DNA of 64,000 nucleotides from NCBI GenBank assembly GCA_028752905.1, contig JAQNBH010000010.1, forward strand, positions 18,720,422-18,784,421. The letters are read 5' to 3'. Source of the DNA: Cladorhizidae sp. MBARI D1340-BT2 (taxonomy: Eukaryota; Porifera; Demospongiae; Poecilosclerida; Cladorhizidae). Positions 1-12,189 of this stretch are shown here, in pieces. Position numbers and translations under genes: made by a program. The notes under the pieces are model-generated. The model was not told where the DNA came from. It saw only the letters and a program-made list of their open reading frames with translations, and searched no databases. The stretch's first letter is position 1, and every line of letters starts with the position of its first letter.

Positions 1-2995
1 TACTTGACCTGAAGTAAAAGCTTACCCTGTTCAAGCTACTTGACCTGAAGTAAAAGCTTACCCTGTTCAAGCTACTTGACCTGAAGTAAAAGCTTACCCT
101 GTTCAAGCTACTTGACCTAAGGTAATAGTTTACCCTGTTCAAGCTACTTGACCTGAAGTAAAAGCTTACCCTGTTCAAGCTACTTGACCTGAGGTAATAG
201 CTTACCCTGTTCAAGCTACTTGGCCTGAAGTAATAGCTTACCTTGTTCAAGCTACATGACCTGAAGTAAAAGCTTACCCTGTTCAAGCTACTTGACCTGA
301 AGTAAAAGCTTACTCAGTTCAAGCTACTTGACCTGAAGTAAAAGCTTACCCTGTCCAAGCTACCTGACCTGAAGTAAAATCTTACCCTGTTCAAGCTACT
401 TGCCTGAAGTAAAATCTTACCCTGTTCAAGCTACTTGACCTGAAGTAAAAGCTTACCCTGTTCAAGCTACTTGACCTAAAGTAATAGCTTACCCTGTTCA
501 AGCTACTTGACCTGAAGTAAAAGCTTACCCTGTTCAAGCTACTTGACCTGAAGTAAAATCTTACCCTGTTCAAGCTACTTGACCTGAAGTAAAATCTTAC
601 CCTGTTCAAGTTACTTGACCTGAAGTAAAAGCTTACCCTGTTCAAGCTACTTGACCTAAAGTAATAGCTTACCCTGTTCAAGCTACTTGACCTGAAGTAA
701 AAGCTTACCCTGTTCAAGCTACTTGACCTGAAGTAAAAGCTTACCCTGTTCAAGCTACTTGACCTGAAGTAAAAGCTTACCCTGTTCAAGCTACTTGACC
801 TAAGGTAATAGTTTACCCTGTTCAAGCTACTTGACCTAAGGTAAAAGCTTACCCTGTTCAAGCTACTTGACCTGAAGTAAGAGCTTACCCTGTTCAAGCT
901 ACTTGACCTGAAGTAAAAGCTTACCCTGTTCAAGCTACTTGGCCTGAAGTAAAAGCTTACCCTGTTCAAGCTACTTGACCTAAAGTAATAGCTTACCCTG
1001 TTCAAGCTACTTGACCTGAAGTAAAAGCTTACCCTGTTCAAGCTACTTGACCTGAGGTAATAGCTTACCCTGTTCAAGCTACTTGGCCTGAAGTAATAGC
1101 TTACCTTGTTCAAGCTACTTGACCTGAAGTAAAAGCTTACCCTGTTCAAGCTACTTGACCTGAAGTAAAAGCTTACCCTGTTCAAGCTACTTGACCTGAA
1201 GTAAAAGCTTACCCTGTTCAAGCTACTTGACCTAAAGTAATAGCTTACCCTGTTCAAGCTACTTGACCTGAAGTAAAAGCTTACCCTGTTCAAGCTACTT
1301 GACCTGAAGTAAAAGCTTACCCTGTTCAAGCTACTTGACCTGAAGTAAAAGCTTACCCTGTTCAAGCTACTTGACCTAAGGTAATAGTTTACCCTGTTCA
1401 AGCTACTTGACCTGAAGTAAAAGCTTACCCTGTTCAAGCTACTTGACCTGAGGTAATAGCTTACCATGTTCAAGCTACTTGGCCTGAAGTAATAGCTTAC
1501 CTTGTTCAGGCTACTTGACCTGAAGTAAAAGCTTACCCTGTTCAAGCTACTTGACCTGAAGTAAAAGCTTACCCTGTTCAAGCTACTTGACCTGAAGTAA
1601 ATGCTTACCCTGTTCAAGCTACTTGACCTGAGGTAATAGCTTACTCTGTTCAAGCTACTAGACCTTAGGTAATAGCTTACCCTGTTCAAGCTACTTAACC
1701 TGAAGTAAAAGCTTACTCTGTTCAAGCTACTTGACCTGAAGTAAAAGCTTACCCTGTTCAGGCTACTTGACCTGAGGTAATAGCTTACTCTGTTCAAGCT
1801 ACATGATCTGAAGTAAAAGCTTACCCTGTTCAAGCTACTTGACCTGAAGTAAAAGCTTACCCTGTTCAAGCTACTTGACCTGAAGTAAAAGCTTACCCTG
1901 TTCAAGCTACTTGACCTGAAGTAAAAGCTTACCCTGTTCAAGCTACTTGACCTGAAGTAAAAGCTTACCCTGTTCAAGCTACTTGACCTAAGGTAATAGC
2001 TTACCCTGTTCAAGCTACTTGACCTGAAGTAAAAGCTTACCCTGTTCAAGCTACTTGACCTGAAGTAAAAGCTTACCCTGTTCAAGCTACTTGACCTGAA
2101 GTAAAAGCTTACCCTGTTCAAGCTACTTGACCTAAGGTAATAGTTTACCCTGTTCAAGCTACTTGACCTGAAGTAAAAGCTTACCCTGTTCAAGCTACTT
2201 GACCTGAGGTAATAGCTTACCATGTTCAAGCTACTTGGCCTGAAGTAATAGCTTACCTTGTTCAGGCTACTTGACCTGAAGTAAAAGCTTACCCTGTTCA
2301 AGCTACTTGACCTGAAGTAAAAGCTTACCCTGTTCAAGCTACTTGACCTGAAGTAAATGCTTACCCTGTTCAAGCTACTTGACCTGAGGTAATAGCTTAC
2401 TCTGTTCAAGCTACTAGACCTTAGGTAATAGCTTACCCTGTTCAAGCTACTTAACCTGAAGTAAAAGCTTACTCTGTTCAAGCTACTTGACCTGAAGTAA
2501 AAGCTTACCCTGTTCAGGCTACTTGACCTGAGGTAATAGCTTACTCTGTTCAAGCTACATGATCTGAAGTAAAAGCTTACCCTGTTCAAGCTACTTGACC
2601 TGAAGTAAAAGCTTACCCTGTTCAAGCTACTTGACCTGAAGTAAAAGCTTACCCTGTTCAAGCTACTTGACCTGAAGTAAAAGCTTACCCTGTTCAAGCT
2701 ACTTGACCTGAAGTAAAAGCTTACCCTGTTCAAGCTACTTGACCTAAGGTAATAGCTTACCCTGTTCAAGCTACTTGACCTGAAGTAAAAGCTTACCCTG
2801 TTCAAGCTACTTGACCTGAAGTAAAAGCTTACCCTGTTCAAGCTACTTGACCTGAAGTAAAAGCTTACCCTGTTCAAGCTACTTGACCTAAGGTAATAGC
2901 TTACCCTGTTCAAGCTACTTGACCTGAAGTAAAAGCTTACCCTGTTCAAGCTACTTGACCTGAAGTAAAAGCTTACTCAGTTCAAGCTTGACTTG
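1..2995. repeat. 36-bp minisatellite array (about 83 units) with a 756-bp higher-order repeat
   Basis: A 36-bp unit with core TTGACCTGAAGTAAAAGC and TTACCCTGTTCAAGC repeats without spacers. Variants include GGTAATAG for AAGTAAAAG. Marker variants recur exactly 756 bp apart (TTACCATG at 1461 and 2217), which is 21 units, so a 21-unit block was duplicated. The unit length is a multiple of three, so the minus strand stays open for 852 codons (391-2949) as a 12-residue repeat (LNRVSFYFRSSS). I treat that ORF as a by-product of the array: there is no signal peptide, promoter or unique flanking coding sequence. Confidence 0.95.
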
Positions 2996-3296
2996 AGTTA
3001 ATAAGGCTCTAGGTCCAGCTATAACAATTAGTTACCATGCAAAGTAACTAGCTACAATATGATTAAGCCAGGCACGGAAGCTGCTTTTCCTTCACAAACG
3101 ACATCTCAAGACTAGCACTGAGCTTTGACTCTGCGTAGGTAGAGCAGCTACTGCTACACATTAGTGCATGCCCAATTGTTGATAATAATTTCTGATCCAA
3201 CATCTTCTCTTATCTATTAAAGCCTTAATTATGAAGTAATTTCAAAGTTGACTGAGATTACCTCAGGATACCTCTTTACTACAAGACTTCTCTGTA

Positions 3297-4967
3297 TTGC
3301 ATGATTACCTAGGGAAACATCACCAAGGCTGGACAGTCAGGGCTTCCTCACTGAGCAGCATCATTTCCAATAATGATGTTCTTCAGGCAGTTTGGGAAGA
3401 AGCTCTTGATATAGCTAGGGATTCGGAAACCTGTTTTCGGTTAAAATATAGCATGTCCACTTTTGAGGTTTGGTGTAGTGCTTGGTGAGTTAATCCTAAA
3501 ACATACAGATAATTTAAGTAAAACTTTACAAAACCCCTCTTTAAGGCGGGACTAATCCATTGATCCCCCAAAAAACATTTTTTTAAAGATATTTATTCAT
3601 TCTATAGTATAGTTCATGTAGTATTTCTATTTCAAGTTTCAGAGCATTTGAATGCTTCACTGCAAAGTTATACACACTTTTGTCCATGCTATTGACTACA
3701 TAAATTCGAAGTTACGAACCTGAAAGGAAGATAGAGAACATAATAATGTACTTTTTTCAAGAGCCGTTATCTCTATTTCAAGTTTGTGTGCACATAACTG
3801 GGCCATGCTTTGTCCTATATCAACTTTTAATATATCATTTGAAAGCTCTTTTCATACTCTTTCATTTGAATGGAAAGAATCATCTAAAATATGGGGGAGA
3901 TATTAGCCCTGGAATGTTGCTAATCCTGAGCAAAACACTGACCTTTCTTAAAAATCCATTTTACAAGTTATGATGTTTTCATCCATTCAAAATGCATGTC
4001 TGTGGGTTCTCTAAGTGCTGTCAAAATTGTAAGTGGTTATGTCACACAGGTGTTGAGTAAAGTGCAATAATGTGAAATCACCTTGGTGTCCACAACTGTC
4101 CACAACTCTGACCAGGATGGCGTTAGGTCAAAACTAAATATACCATTGGAAAGCTCTCTGAATGAGCAGCATTTTGGTACTAATTTCAACATCATAGTAT
4201 ATAGAACAAAAAAGTTATGAACGAATCTAAAAAAAAGTCCCAGAAATGGATTAGTCCCACCTTAAGTGCCTCAGAAGGTCAAGAATTAGCCATGCTTACA
4301 CGGAAAACCTTGGAAAGTCTTCGGAGTGAGGACTCCTTTGACTTGTTTTGGTCGAAGGTTATTTCTTTACAAGAAAAATTGGAGGTTAGCGACCCTGTTC
4401 TACCCAGGAGGAGGAAAACTCCAGTTAGACTCAGCACTGGCAGTGGTGAAGCATATCATCCAACTGAACCTAAGGATCTGTTTAGGCAGCATTACTTTGA
4501 ATGTCTTGATTTCATTATAGCATTCATAAAAGAACGGTTTGATCAGCCTAGCTATCACACTGACTCTGACTAAACTTGAGAACCTTCTTCTGAAATCTGC
4601 AAGGGGAGTGGACTATAGCGACGAGTTAAATTTTACCACAATGACTTCAATGAGTCTAGTTTAACTACCCATTTACAACTTATAAGTACAGCAAATGGAA
4701 CCACCAGAAGTGAGCATTCTCTCTCTGACATCATAAAGTACTTGAAGACTCTTTCTCCTGTCCAGCGAAGTTTCATGTCTGAGGTATGTACTTTAGTTAA
4801 ATAGCTTTTAGTTACTGCTGCAACCAATGCTGTGAGTGAAAGAAGTGCTTCAGGGTTGCGTCGAGTCAAGACCTACTTGCATTCAACAATGAGCAACAAC
4901 GCCTCAATAATTTAATGGTAATTCATGTGCACAAGGAGAAGACCGATGAATTTATCATGCCTTAATG
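3297..4967 (+). pseudogene. hAT-family transposase relic (ZMYM1/P52rIPK-like), split by a MITE
   Basis: Fragments in order resemble the middle and C-terminal part of DUF4371-type hAT transposases. The region 3297-3480 reads like the SLSSIISNNDVLQAVWEEAL helical segment. After a 717-bp insertion, 4266-4570 continues with a segment containing LFWSKV and the FIKERFDQPSY motif. At 4805-4965 is the hAT dimerisation motif (TNAVSERSASGLRRVKTYL), followed by NRLNNLMVIHVHK in another frame. Several stops and frameshifts are visible, so it is inactive. The family call rests on the C-terminal motif and is inference for the exact subfamily. Confidence 0.7.
3545..4261. mobile_element. TTAA-flanked MITE, 717 bp (copy 1)
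   Basis: TTAA occurs at 3541-3544 and 4262-4265. The inner ends are inverted repeats: left GGCGGGACTAATCCAT, right (reverse complement) GGTGGGACTAATCCAT. It interrupts the hAT relic. It shares subterminal features with the copies at 37226, 38587 and 46082, such as ACCATTGGAAAGC and AAAAAGTTATG. No transposase is visible. TTAA target sites fit piggyBac or Kolobok mobilisation; Kolobok is favoured by the element at 38552-41915. Confidence 0.75.
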
Positions 4968-4975
4968 AGTTTGTT

Positions 4976-5810
4976 GCAGAAAGTGAGCACAGAAGTGGTA
5001 TCTTCGGACAATTTTAAATTTGAAATAAACCTGTTTTAATTATGTCATATAGAACATTGTCATGTAATATAATGTAAGTGAAGTTCCTAAGAAAATCCTC
5101 CTCAATATGTAGAGTACTCTATATAGGGCCCAAAACGTATCCATAATTTCAGCACTGGATGGTCACACAGAGACATTATAACAGTAAAACATACATTTAT
5201 TAATATAATACAAATGTGTGGCAACCAGTAGCAGGTTTTCATACAGGGTGATGGAGTCCTGCGATATCTCCCCCCCCCACCCCACCCCCAAAACAACAAC
5301 AACTCAGATCCCACCCCAAAAAATAATAATAAAACACATCTCCCACCCTAAACTTATTCTGTAATATTTCCTTTAGCATAACAGTCATAGCCAAGTTCAA
5401 ATTCAAGCAATTTTGCTGCCTCAGCGATTGTAAAAAAGTGGGAAGCTCCCTCCCCAGATCCCCATACACTTGAATACCCTGCACAGTCTGCCAATTTTCC
5501 CTTCCCTCCCCTCCCCAATCCCTCTATATCCTGTGCAAAGCCCTGCAGATGAATGTTATAATTATTATTAATAAGAGCGATTATTAATGAGAGCGATTAA
5601 TATATATTTCGGAATCAAACATCCCCCCCCCCCTCCCCCTAACAAAAGTTTCTGTATGAATCCTGCTGTAGCTCCAAAAGGAGTGCTATTAGGTAGAGTA
5701 TAAGTTGGGTGTGTTTAGTTCCAGTAGCAAGTAAAGCCACTCCCATTGTGGGTGTGGCTTAGTTGCCGTACAGGTTCAGATTTGCTTCCTATAGGCCTCT
5801 ATATACAGTA
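4976..5810. other. No recognised gene; homopolymer-rich spacer
   Basis: I see no convincing coding region. C-runs at about 5269-5290 and 5623-5640 and AT-rich stretches are present. ORFs here are low-complexity shadows. Confidence 0.6.
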
Positions 5811-6609
5811 TATACTTACACCAGTGAGTAGGTTAAAAGGTTAAATATATATATATACATATACACTTACACCAGTGAGTAGGTTACATGTATATACTGT
5901 ATATACACTTACACCAGTGAGTAGGTTATATATATATATATATATATATATACTTACACCAGTGAGTAGGTTATATATATATATATATATTATACTTACA
6001 CCAGTGAGTAGGTTATATATATATACTTAAACATCAGTGAGTAGGTTATATATATATACTTACACCAGTGAGTAGGTTATATATATATATACTTACACCA
6101 GTGAGTAGGTTATACATGTATATATATATACTTACACCAGTGAGTAGGTTATATATATATACTTACACCAGTGAGTAGGTTATATATATATATACTTACA
6201 CCAGTGAGTAGGTTATACATGTATATATATATACTTACACCAGTGAGTAGGTTATATATATATACTTACACCAGTGAGTAGGTTATACATGTATATATAT
6301 ATACTTACACCAGTGAGTAGGTTATATATATATATACTTACACCAGTGAGTAGGTTATACATGTATATATACATGTATATACTTACACCAGTGAGTAGGT
6401 TATATATATATATATATATATATATACTTACACCAGTGAGTAGGTTATATATATATATATATATATATATATACTTACACCAGTGAGGAAGTACAGTATA
6501 TATATACACTTACACCAGTGAGTAGGTTATATATATATATATATACTTACACCAGTGAGTAGGTTAAATTAAAAAATATATATACACTTTCACCAGTGAG
6601 TAGGTTATA
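5811..6609. repeat. VNTR with a fixed 19-22-bp core and variable (TA)n spacer
   Basis: About 21 copies of ACTTACACCAGTGAGTAGG are separated by (TA)n tracts of different length, sometimes with TACATGTATA. The array resumes briefly after the mariner at 9496-9560, with two partial cores. The mariner therefore inserted into a TA of an existing array. Confidence 0.93.
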
Positions 6610-6723
6610 TACAGGGTGGGGCAGAAAAACCTGTCACATTTTATACGATCATTGGTGGGTGCTAGTGAAGTTAGGCAGGTGGTAGCGGTGTCCTCCTGTA
6701 GCTAATATCTTACCATTTCAGTT

Positions 6724-8566
6724 GCCATCATGCTTTGGCCGGTGTGCACCGTGCGTTTGTTGTAACGTTTATCAAGAATGGCGAATCTGTGATTGCGACA
6801 CCGAGAGCTCTTCGTATCCACTTCGTGCTTGGTCGAAATGATGCTGTTCCAGACCAAAAAAACATTGCTATGGGTTGAAAATTTCAGGGCCACAGGCTCA
6901 GCGCCAAAAAGAAAATCATCTGAAAGACCTCAGAGCGTTCGCACTCCAGAAAATGTCCAAGCTGTGAGACAATCTGTTTTGCAGTCTCTCAAACGTTCAA
7001 CCCGCAAACATGCTTTTGCTTTGGCATCGTCTGTTCGATCTTCCAGGAGAATTTTACACACCGATCTCAAGTTCCATCCATACAAAATGATGTTGTTTAA
7101 GAATTTTATGAACGCAACTGCGAAAACCGCATGGCATGCTGTGAGAATATCCTTCAAAATGTTCCTGCACATGCTCTTCTCCTTACAAGTGACGCCATCT
7201 GTCTGGCTGCGCCAAAACGCAGAATTTTCGCTACTGGGCGGAAACCAATCCTCAACAGCAACCTCTACACTGCCAACGAGTTACTGTTTGGTGCGCTGTT
7301 GAAGATTTTGGTGTTTGGGGCCCTCACATTTTTGAGGAGGGAGGTCAAACATTACAGTAACATCCGCTCGGTATGTGGAGATGCTACGGAACTTTCTGGA
7401 ACCAAAACTCACTGAACTTGGAAATTTGGAGGTGTGGTTTCAACAGGATGGAGGCACCGCTCACACAGCGAGAAGATCAATTGAAGTTTTGAGAGAAATG
7501 TTTCCAGGACACTTGATCTCCTTACACAGTGATGTTGGATGGCCTGCACGCTCGCCTGATCTCTCCCCTTGTGAGGTGATGTTGGATGGCCTGGACGCTC
7601 GCCTGATCTCTCCCCTTGTGAGGTGATGTTGGATGGCCTGCATGCTCGCCTGATCTCTCCCCTTGTGAGGTGATGTTGGATGGCCTGCACGCTCGCCTGA
7701 TCTCGCCCCTTGTGAGGTGATGTTGGATGGCCTGCACGCTCGCCTGATCTCTCCCCTTGTGAGGTGATGTTGGATGGCCTGGACGCTCGCTTGATCTCTC
7801 CCCTTGTGAGGTGATGTTGGATGGCCTGCACGCTCGCCTGATCTCTCCCCTTGTGAGGTGATGTTGGATGGCCTGCACGCTCGCCTGATCTCTCCCCTTG
7901 TGAGGTGATGTTGGATGGCCTGCACGCTCGCCTGATCTCTCCCCTTGTGAGGTGGTGTTGGATGGCCTGCACGCTCGCCTGATCTCTCCCCTTGTGAGGT
8001 GACATTGGATGGCCTGCACGCTCGCTTGATCTCTCCCCTTGTGAGGTGATGTTGGATGGCCTGGACGCTCGCCTGATCTCTCCCCTTGTGAGGTGGTGTT
8101 GGATGGCCTGCACGCTCGCCTGATCTCTCCCCTTGTGAGGTGGTGTTGGATGGCCTGCACGCTCGCTTGATCTCTCCCCTTGTGAGGTGATGTTGGATGG
8201 CCTGGACGCTCGCCTGATCTCTCCCCTTGTGAGGTGGTGTTGGATGGCCTGCACGCTCGCCTGATCTCTCCCCTTGTGAGGTGATATTGGATGGCCTGCA
8301 CGCTCGCCTGATCTAGCCCCTTGTGATTATTTTCTCTGGGGTTACCTGAAAGCTAAGGTCTATGAACATCGACCAACAACCATTGATGAATTGAAGGCTG
8401 CCATACTGGAAAAAAATTGCAGAAATACTCCGGAAATGACTCGCCAGGTGGTGCAAAACTTCAGAAATCGACTACAAATGTGTATCACAATAAAGAAGCC
8501 ACCATCTGGACGATATCATTTTCAAAACCAAGTGAAACAAACTATTCCACGCACTTTCATATTATA
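6724..8566 (+). pseudogene. Mariner-like transposase, frameshifted and split by a minisatellite
   Basis: Reading across frames gives the expected order. The N-terminal helix-turn-helix part is at about 6740-6960 (segments VFVVTFIKNGESVIAT and WVENFRATGSA, in different frames). The region containing SVRSSRRILHTDLKFHPYKM is at about 7030-7090. The motif LEVWFQQDGGTAHTARRS, with the second catalytic Asp, is at about 7425-7480. GWPARSPDLSPC, with the third acidic residue, is at 7535-7575. The DYFLWGYLKAKVYEH tail continues only after the array at about 8323. Several frameshifts occur before the array and the 47-bp units shift the frame again, so no functional protein is possible. Confidence 0.85.
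7531..8325. repeat. 47-bp minisatellite derived from transposase coding sequence (about 17 units)
   Basis: Each unit starts GATGTTGGATGGCCTGCACG and ends TCTCCCCTTGTGAGGT. The first unit is the natural coding sequence of the DVGWPARSPDLSPC motif. After the last unit the transposase resumes exactly at DYFLWGYLK. The original junction CAGTGATG and the internal junction GAGGTGATG share GTGATG, a possible microhomology. A 47-bp unit is out of frame, so three minus-strand ORFs that look protein-like are artefacts. Confidence 0.95.
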
Positions 8567-8608
8567 AAATAAAATTTTGAATATCATTTACCATTTCTTT
8601 GTTATTAA

Positions 8609-9455
8609 CCCTTAGAACCCCATGCTCCCTAATATGGGCATGCCTCCCACCCTGTGGTCCTGGAAGGAAAATGACTCAAAAGTTTAAAGTTGATAAATGT
8701 TGTGTAAATGTCTATAAACATGTTTATTAGTATTTGTATAACAGGTATTTGGTTTCCTCCAGGTTACTCTACTAGTCCCTTTCAGCTGCAGCAGTCGTCA
8801 AGCAGAGATGTACCTTGCACTCTGAATGAAATGCTTTGTTAATTGTTTTTCAAATGCCTGTAAATGTTGTATGTTTGCCATGAAACTAGCTATAGTCCAG
8901 TAGTTGTATATAGTTACTTAGATTAGAGATATACATGTACCACTGCCCCTACCACCAACTCTTCTTCTCCTAGCTCGGCCCCTAGCGCTACCACACGTCC
9001 TCTATGTCCTCTACTTCGCTTTCTACTACTAGCTGAAGGGACCTGATCGTCCGCTTCACTACTCGAGTCTGAGTCGGTCTTACCTCCAGCTGTAGTAGCA
9101 TCTAAGCTAGAATCCTCAGGCTCAATATCGCTGTCGTGCCCATAATTAATACCTACCACTTCTTCTTCATCGTCAGAACTCAATACTTCAGCCAGCACTT
9201 GGTCCAGACTCGTGAGATCCGACGCCATTCGATCACAGTTTATCCAAATTCTAGAAGATACACATCAAAATGAACTAGAAGCTTGGGCGGATCCAGCTGT
9301 CTCTACGTAGAATGACAAAATCAGTTATTTGTTTATTTATAGCTACTGTCAAAATGTGATTACAAAAAAGGGAAATCCCCGGCCGAAAAATCGGCCACTC
9401 GGGTATATACGCCTCTACGTATCAGCCGAAAAACCGGTCGCTCGGGTTCTAAGAG
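8609..9455. mobile_element. Non-autonomous piggyBac derivative nested in mariner copy 1
   Basis: TTAA duplications lie at 8605-8608 and 9456-9459. The termini are inverted: CCCTTAGAACCC on the left and GGGTTCTAAGAG on the right (11 of 12 match). At 847 bp it is too short for a transposase and keeps only an N-terminal fragment on the minus strand. It split the mariner just before its right terminus. Confidence 0.88.
8923..9228 (-). pseudogene. piggyBac transposase N-terminal fragment (101 aa)
   Basis: The ORF begins MASDLTSLDQVLAEVLSSDD and is acidic (SDDEEE, then HDSDIEPEDSS), then basic (SRKRSRGHRGR). It stops before any DDD catalytic core. This acidic start is typical of piggyBac transposase N-termini. 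The core is deleted in this copy. It could be expressed as a short peptide, but there is no evidence for that. Confidence 0.65.
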
Positions 9456-9730
9456 TTAACCTTTAAAATCCGGGAGGTTTTTCTATCCCACACTGTATAT
9501 ATATACATGTACAGTGTATACTGTATATACTTACACCAGTACACCAGTGAGAAGGTTAAAACAAACTCCGCTATATTAGATGGGTTTTTGCAAACCAGGG
9601 AAAAAACAGGAGGGAAAAAGGTCTAAATATGAGCACTTTCATTTGAGACTGAAGGCCACCTGGTTTGGACCACAGCAAGTACTTTGTTGCTAGGCAACAG
9701 GTTTGATATGTGCAGTGATTTGTTAAAAGT

Positions 9731-12186
9731 ATTGATGTGCACAGGGACCACCTTGGTCATCTGCATGTATTGATGTGCACAGGGACCACCTTGGTCATCT
9801 GCATGTATTGATGTGTACAGGACCACCTTGGTCATCTGCATGTATTGATGTGCACAGGGACCACCTTGGTCATCTGCATGTATTGATGTGCACAGGGACC
9901 ACCTTGGTCATCTGCATGTATTGATGTGCACAGGACCACCTTGGTCATCTGCATGTATTGATGTGCACAGGGACCACCTTGGTCATCTGCATGTATTGAT
10001 GTGTACAGGGACCACCTTGGACATCTACATGTATTGATGTGCATAGGACCACCTTGGTCATCTGCATGTATTGATGTGCACAGGACCACCTTGGTCATCT
10101 GCATGTATTGATGTGCACAGGGACCACCTTGGTCATCTGCATGTATTGATGTGCACAGGACCACCTTGGTCATCTGCATGTATTGATGTGCATAGGACCA
10201 CCTTGGTCATCTGCATGTATTGATGTGCACAGGACCACCTTGGTCATCTGCATGTATTGATGTGCACAGGGACCACCTTGGTCATCTGCATGTATTGATG
10301 TGCACAGGACCACCTTGGTCATCTGCATGTATTGATGTGCACAGGGACCACCTTGGTCATCTGCATGTATTGATGTGCACAGGGACCACCTTGGTCATCT
10401 GCATGTATTGATGTACACAGGGACCACCTTGGTCATCTGCATGTATTGATGTGCACAGGGACCACCTTGGTCATCTGCATGTATTGATGTGCACAGGGAC
10501 CACCTTGGTCATCTGCATGTATTGATGTGCACAGGGACCACCTTGGTCATCTGCATGTATTGATGTGCACAGGGACCACCTTGGTCATCTGCATGTATTG
10601 ATGTGCACAGGGACCACCTTGGTCATCTGCATGTATTGATGTGCACAGGGACCACCTTGGTCATCTGCATGTATTGATGTACACAGGGACCACCTTGGTC
10701 ATCTGCATGTATTGATGTGCACAGGGACCACCTTGGTCATCTGCATGTATTGATGTGCACAGGGACCACCTTGGTCATCTGCATGTATTGATGTGCACAG
10801 GGACCACCTTGGTCATCTGCATGTATTGATGTGCACAGGGACCACCTTGGTCATCTGCATGTATTGATGTGCACAGGACCACCTTGGTCATCTGCATGTA
10901 TTGATGTGCACAGGGACCACCTTGGTCATCTGCATGTATTGATGTGCACAGGACCACCTTGGTCATCTGCATGTATTGATGTGCATAGGACCACCTTGGT
11001 CATCTGCATGTATTGATGTGCACAGGACCACCTTGGTCATCTGCATGTATTGATGTGCACAGGGACCACCTTGGTCATCTGCATGTATTGATGTGCACAG
11101 GACCACCTTGGTCATCTGCATGTATTGATGTGCACAGGGACCACCTTGGTCATCTGCATGTATTGATGTACACAGGGACCACCTTGGTCATCTGCATGTA
11201 TTGATGTGCACAGGGACCACCTTGGTCATCTGCATGTATTGATGTGCACAGGGACCACCTTGGTCATCTGCATGTATTGATGTGCACAGGGACCACCTTG
11301 GTCATCTGCATGTATTGATGTGCACAGGGACCACCTTGGTCATCTGCATGTATTGATGTGCACAGGGACCACCTTGGTCATCTGCATGTATTGATGTGCA
11401 CAGGGACCACCTTGGTCACTGCATGTATTGATGTGCACAGGGACCACCTTGGTCATCTGCATGTATTGATGTGTACAGGGACCACCTTGGTCATCTGCAT
11501 GTATTGATGTGCACAGGGACCACCTTGGTCATCTGCATGTATTGATGTGCACAGGGACCACCTTGGTCATCTGCATGTATTGATGTGCACAGGGACCACC
11601 TTGGTCATCTGCATGTATTGATGTGCACAGGGACCACCTTGGTCATCTGCATGTATTGATGTGCACAGGGACCACCTTGGTCATCTGCATGTATTGATGT
11701 GCACAGGGACCACCTTGGTCATCTGCATGTATTGATGTGCACAGGGACCACCTTGGTCATCTGCATGTATTGATGTGCACAGGGACCACCTTGGTCATCT
11801 GCATGTATTGATGTGCACAGGGACCACCTTGGTCATCTGCATGTATTGATGTGCACAGGGACCACCTTGGTCATCTGCATGTATTGATGTGCACAGGGAC
11901 CACCTTGGTCATCTGCATGTATTGATGTGCACAGGGACCACCTTGGTCATCTGCATGTATTGATGTGCACAGGGACCACCTTGGTCATCTGCATGTATTG
12001 ATGTGCACAGGGACCACCTTGGTCATCTGCATGTATTGATGTGCACAGGGACCACCTTGGTCATCTGCATGTATTGATGTGCACAGGGACCACCTTGGTC
12101 ATCTGCATGTATTGATGTGCACAGGGACCACCTTGGTCATCTGCATGTATTGATGTGCACAGGGACCACCTTGGTCATCTACATGT
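9731..12186. repeat. 37/38-bp minisatellite array (about 65 units)
   Basis: The unit contains ATTGATGTGCACAGGGACCA and CCTTGGTCATCTGCATGT. A one-base variant (ACAGGACC for ACAGGGACC) makes 37-bp units. The order of variants around 10190-10420 is largely repeated around 10984-11175, which indicates higher-order duplication. Short ORFs on both strands (MQMTKVVLCTSIHADDQGG type) come from the units and are not genes. Confidence 0.95.
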
Positions 12187-12189
12187 CCA

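Larger units (their letters stand above)
6612..9495 (+). mobile_element. Mariner-like (IS630/Tc1/mariner) DNA transposon, copy 1
   Basis: TA dinucleotides flank inverted termini. Left is CAGGGTGGGGCAGAAAAACC; right, as reverse complement, is CAGTGTGGGATAGAAAAACC. The plus-strand transposase relic lies between them. The copy contains a 47-bp minisatellite (7531-8325) and a nested piggyBac derivative (8609-9455). The right end after the piggyBac (TTTAAAATCCGGGAGG) matches the right end of copy 2 at about 32140-32174, which confirms the boundaries. Confidence 0.9.

Noticed and set aside
391..2949. 852-codon minus-strand ORF (LNRVSFYFRSSS repeats) as a repetitive protein gene
   Set aside because: It is entirely made of the 36-bp minisatellite; no unique N- or C-terminus or regulatory context supports translation.
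6252..6509. ORFs of YIYI/LLTGVS repeats on both strands
   Set aside because: They follow the TA-rich VNTR; low complexity and no coding signal.
7409..8301. Minus-strand ORFs of 154-281 codons (MQAIQHHLTRGEIRRA type)
   Set aside because: They are the antisense of the 47-bp minisatellite derived from mariner coding sequence.
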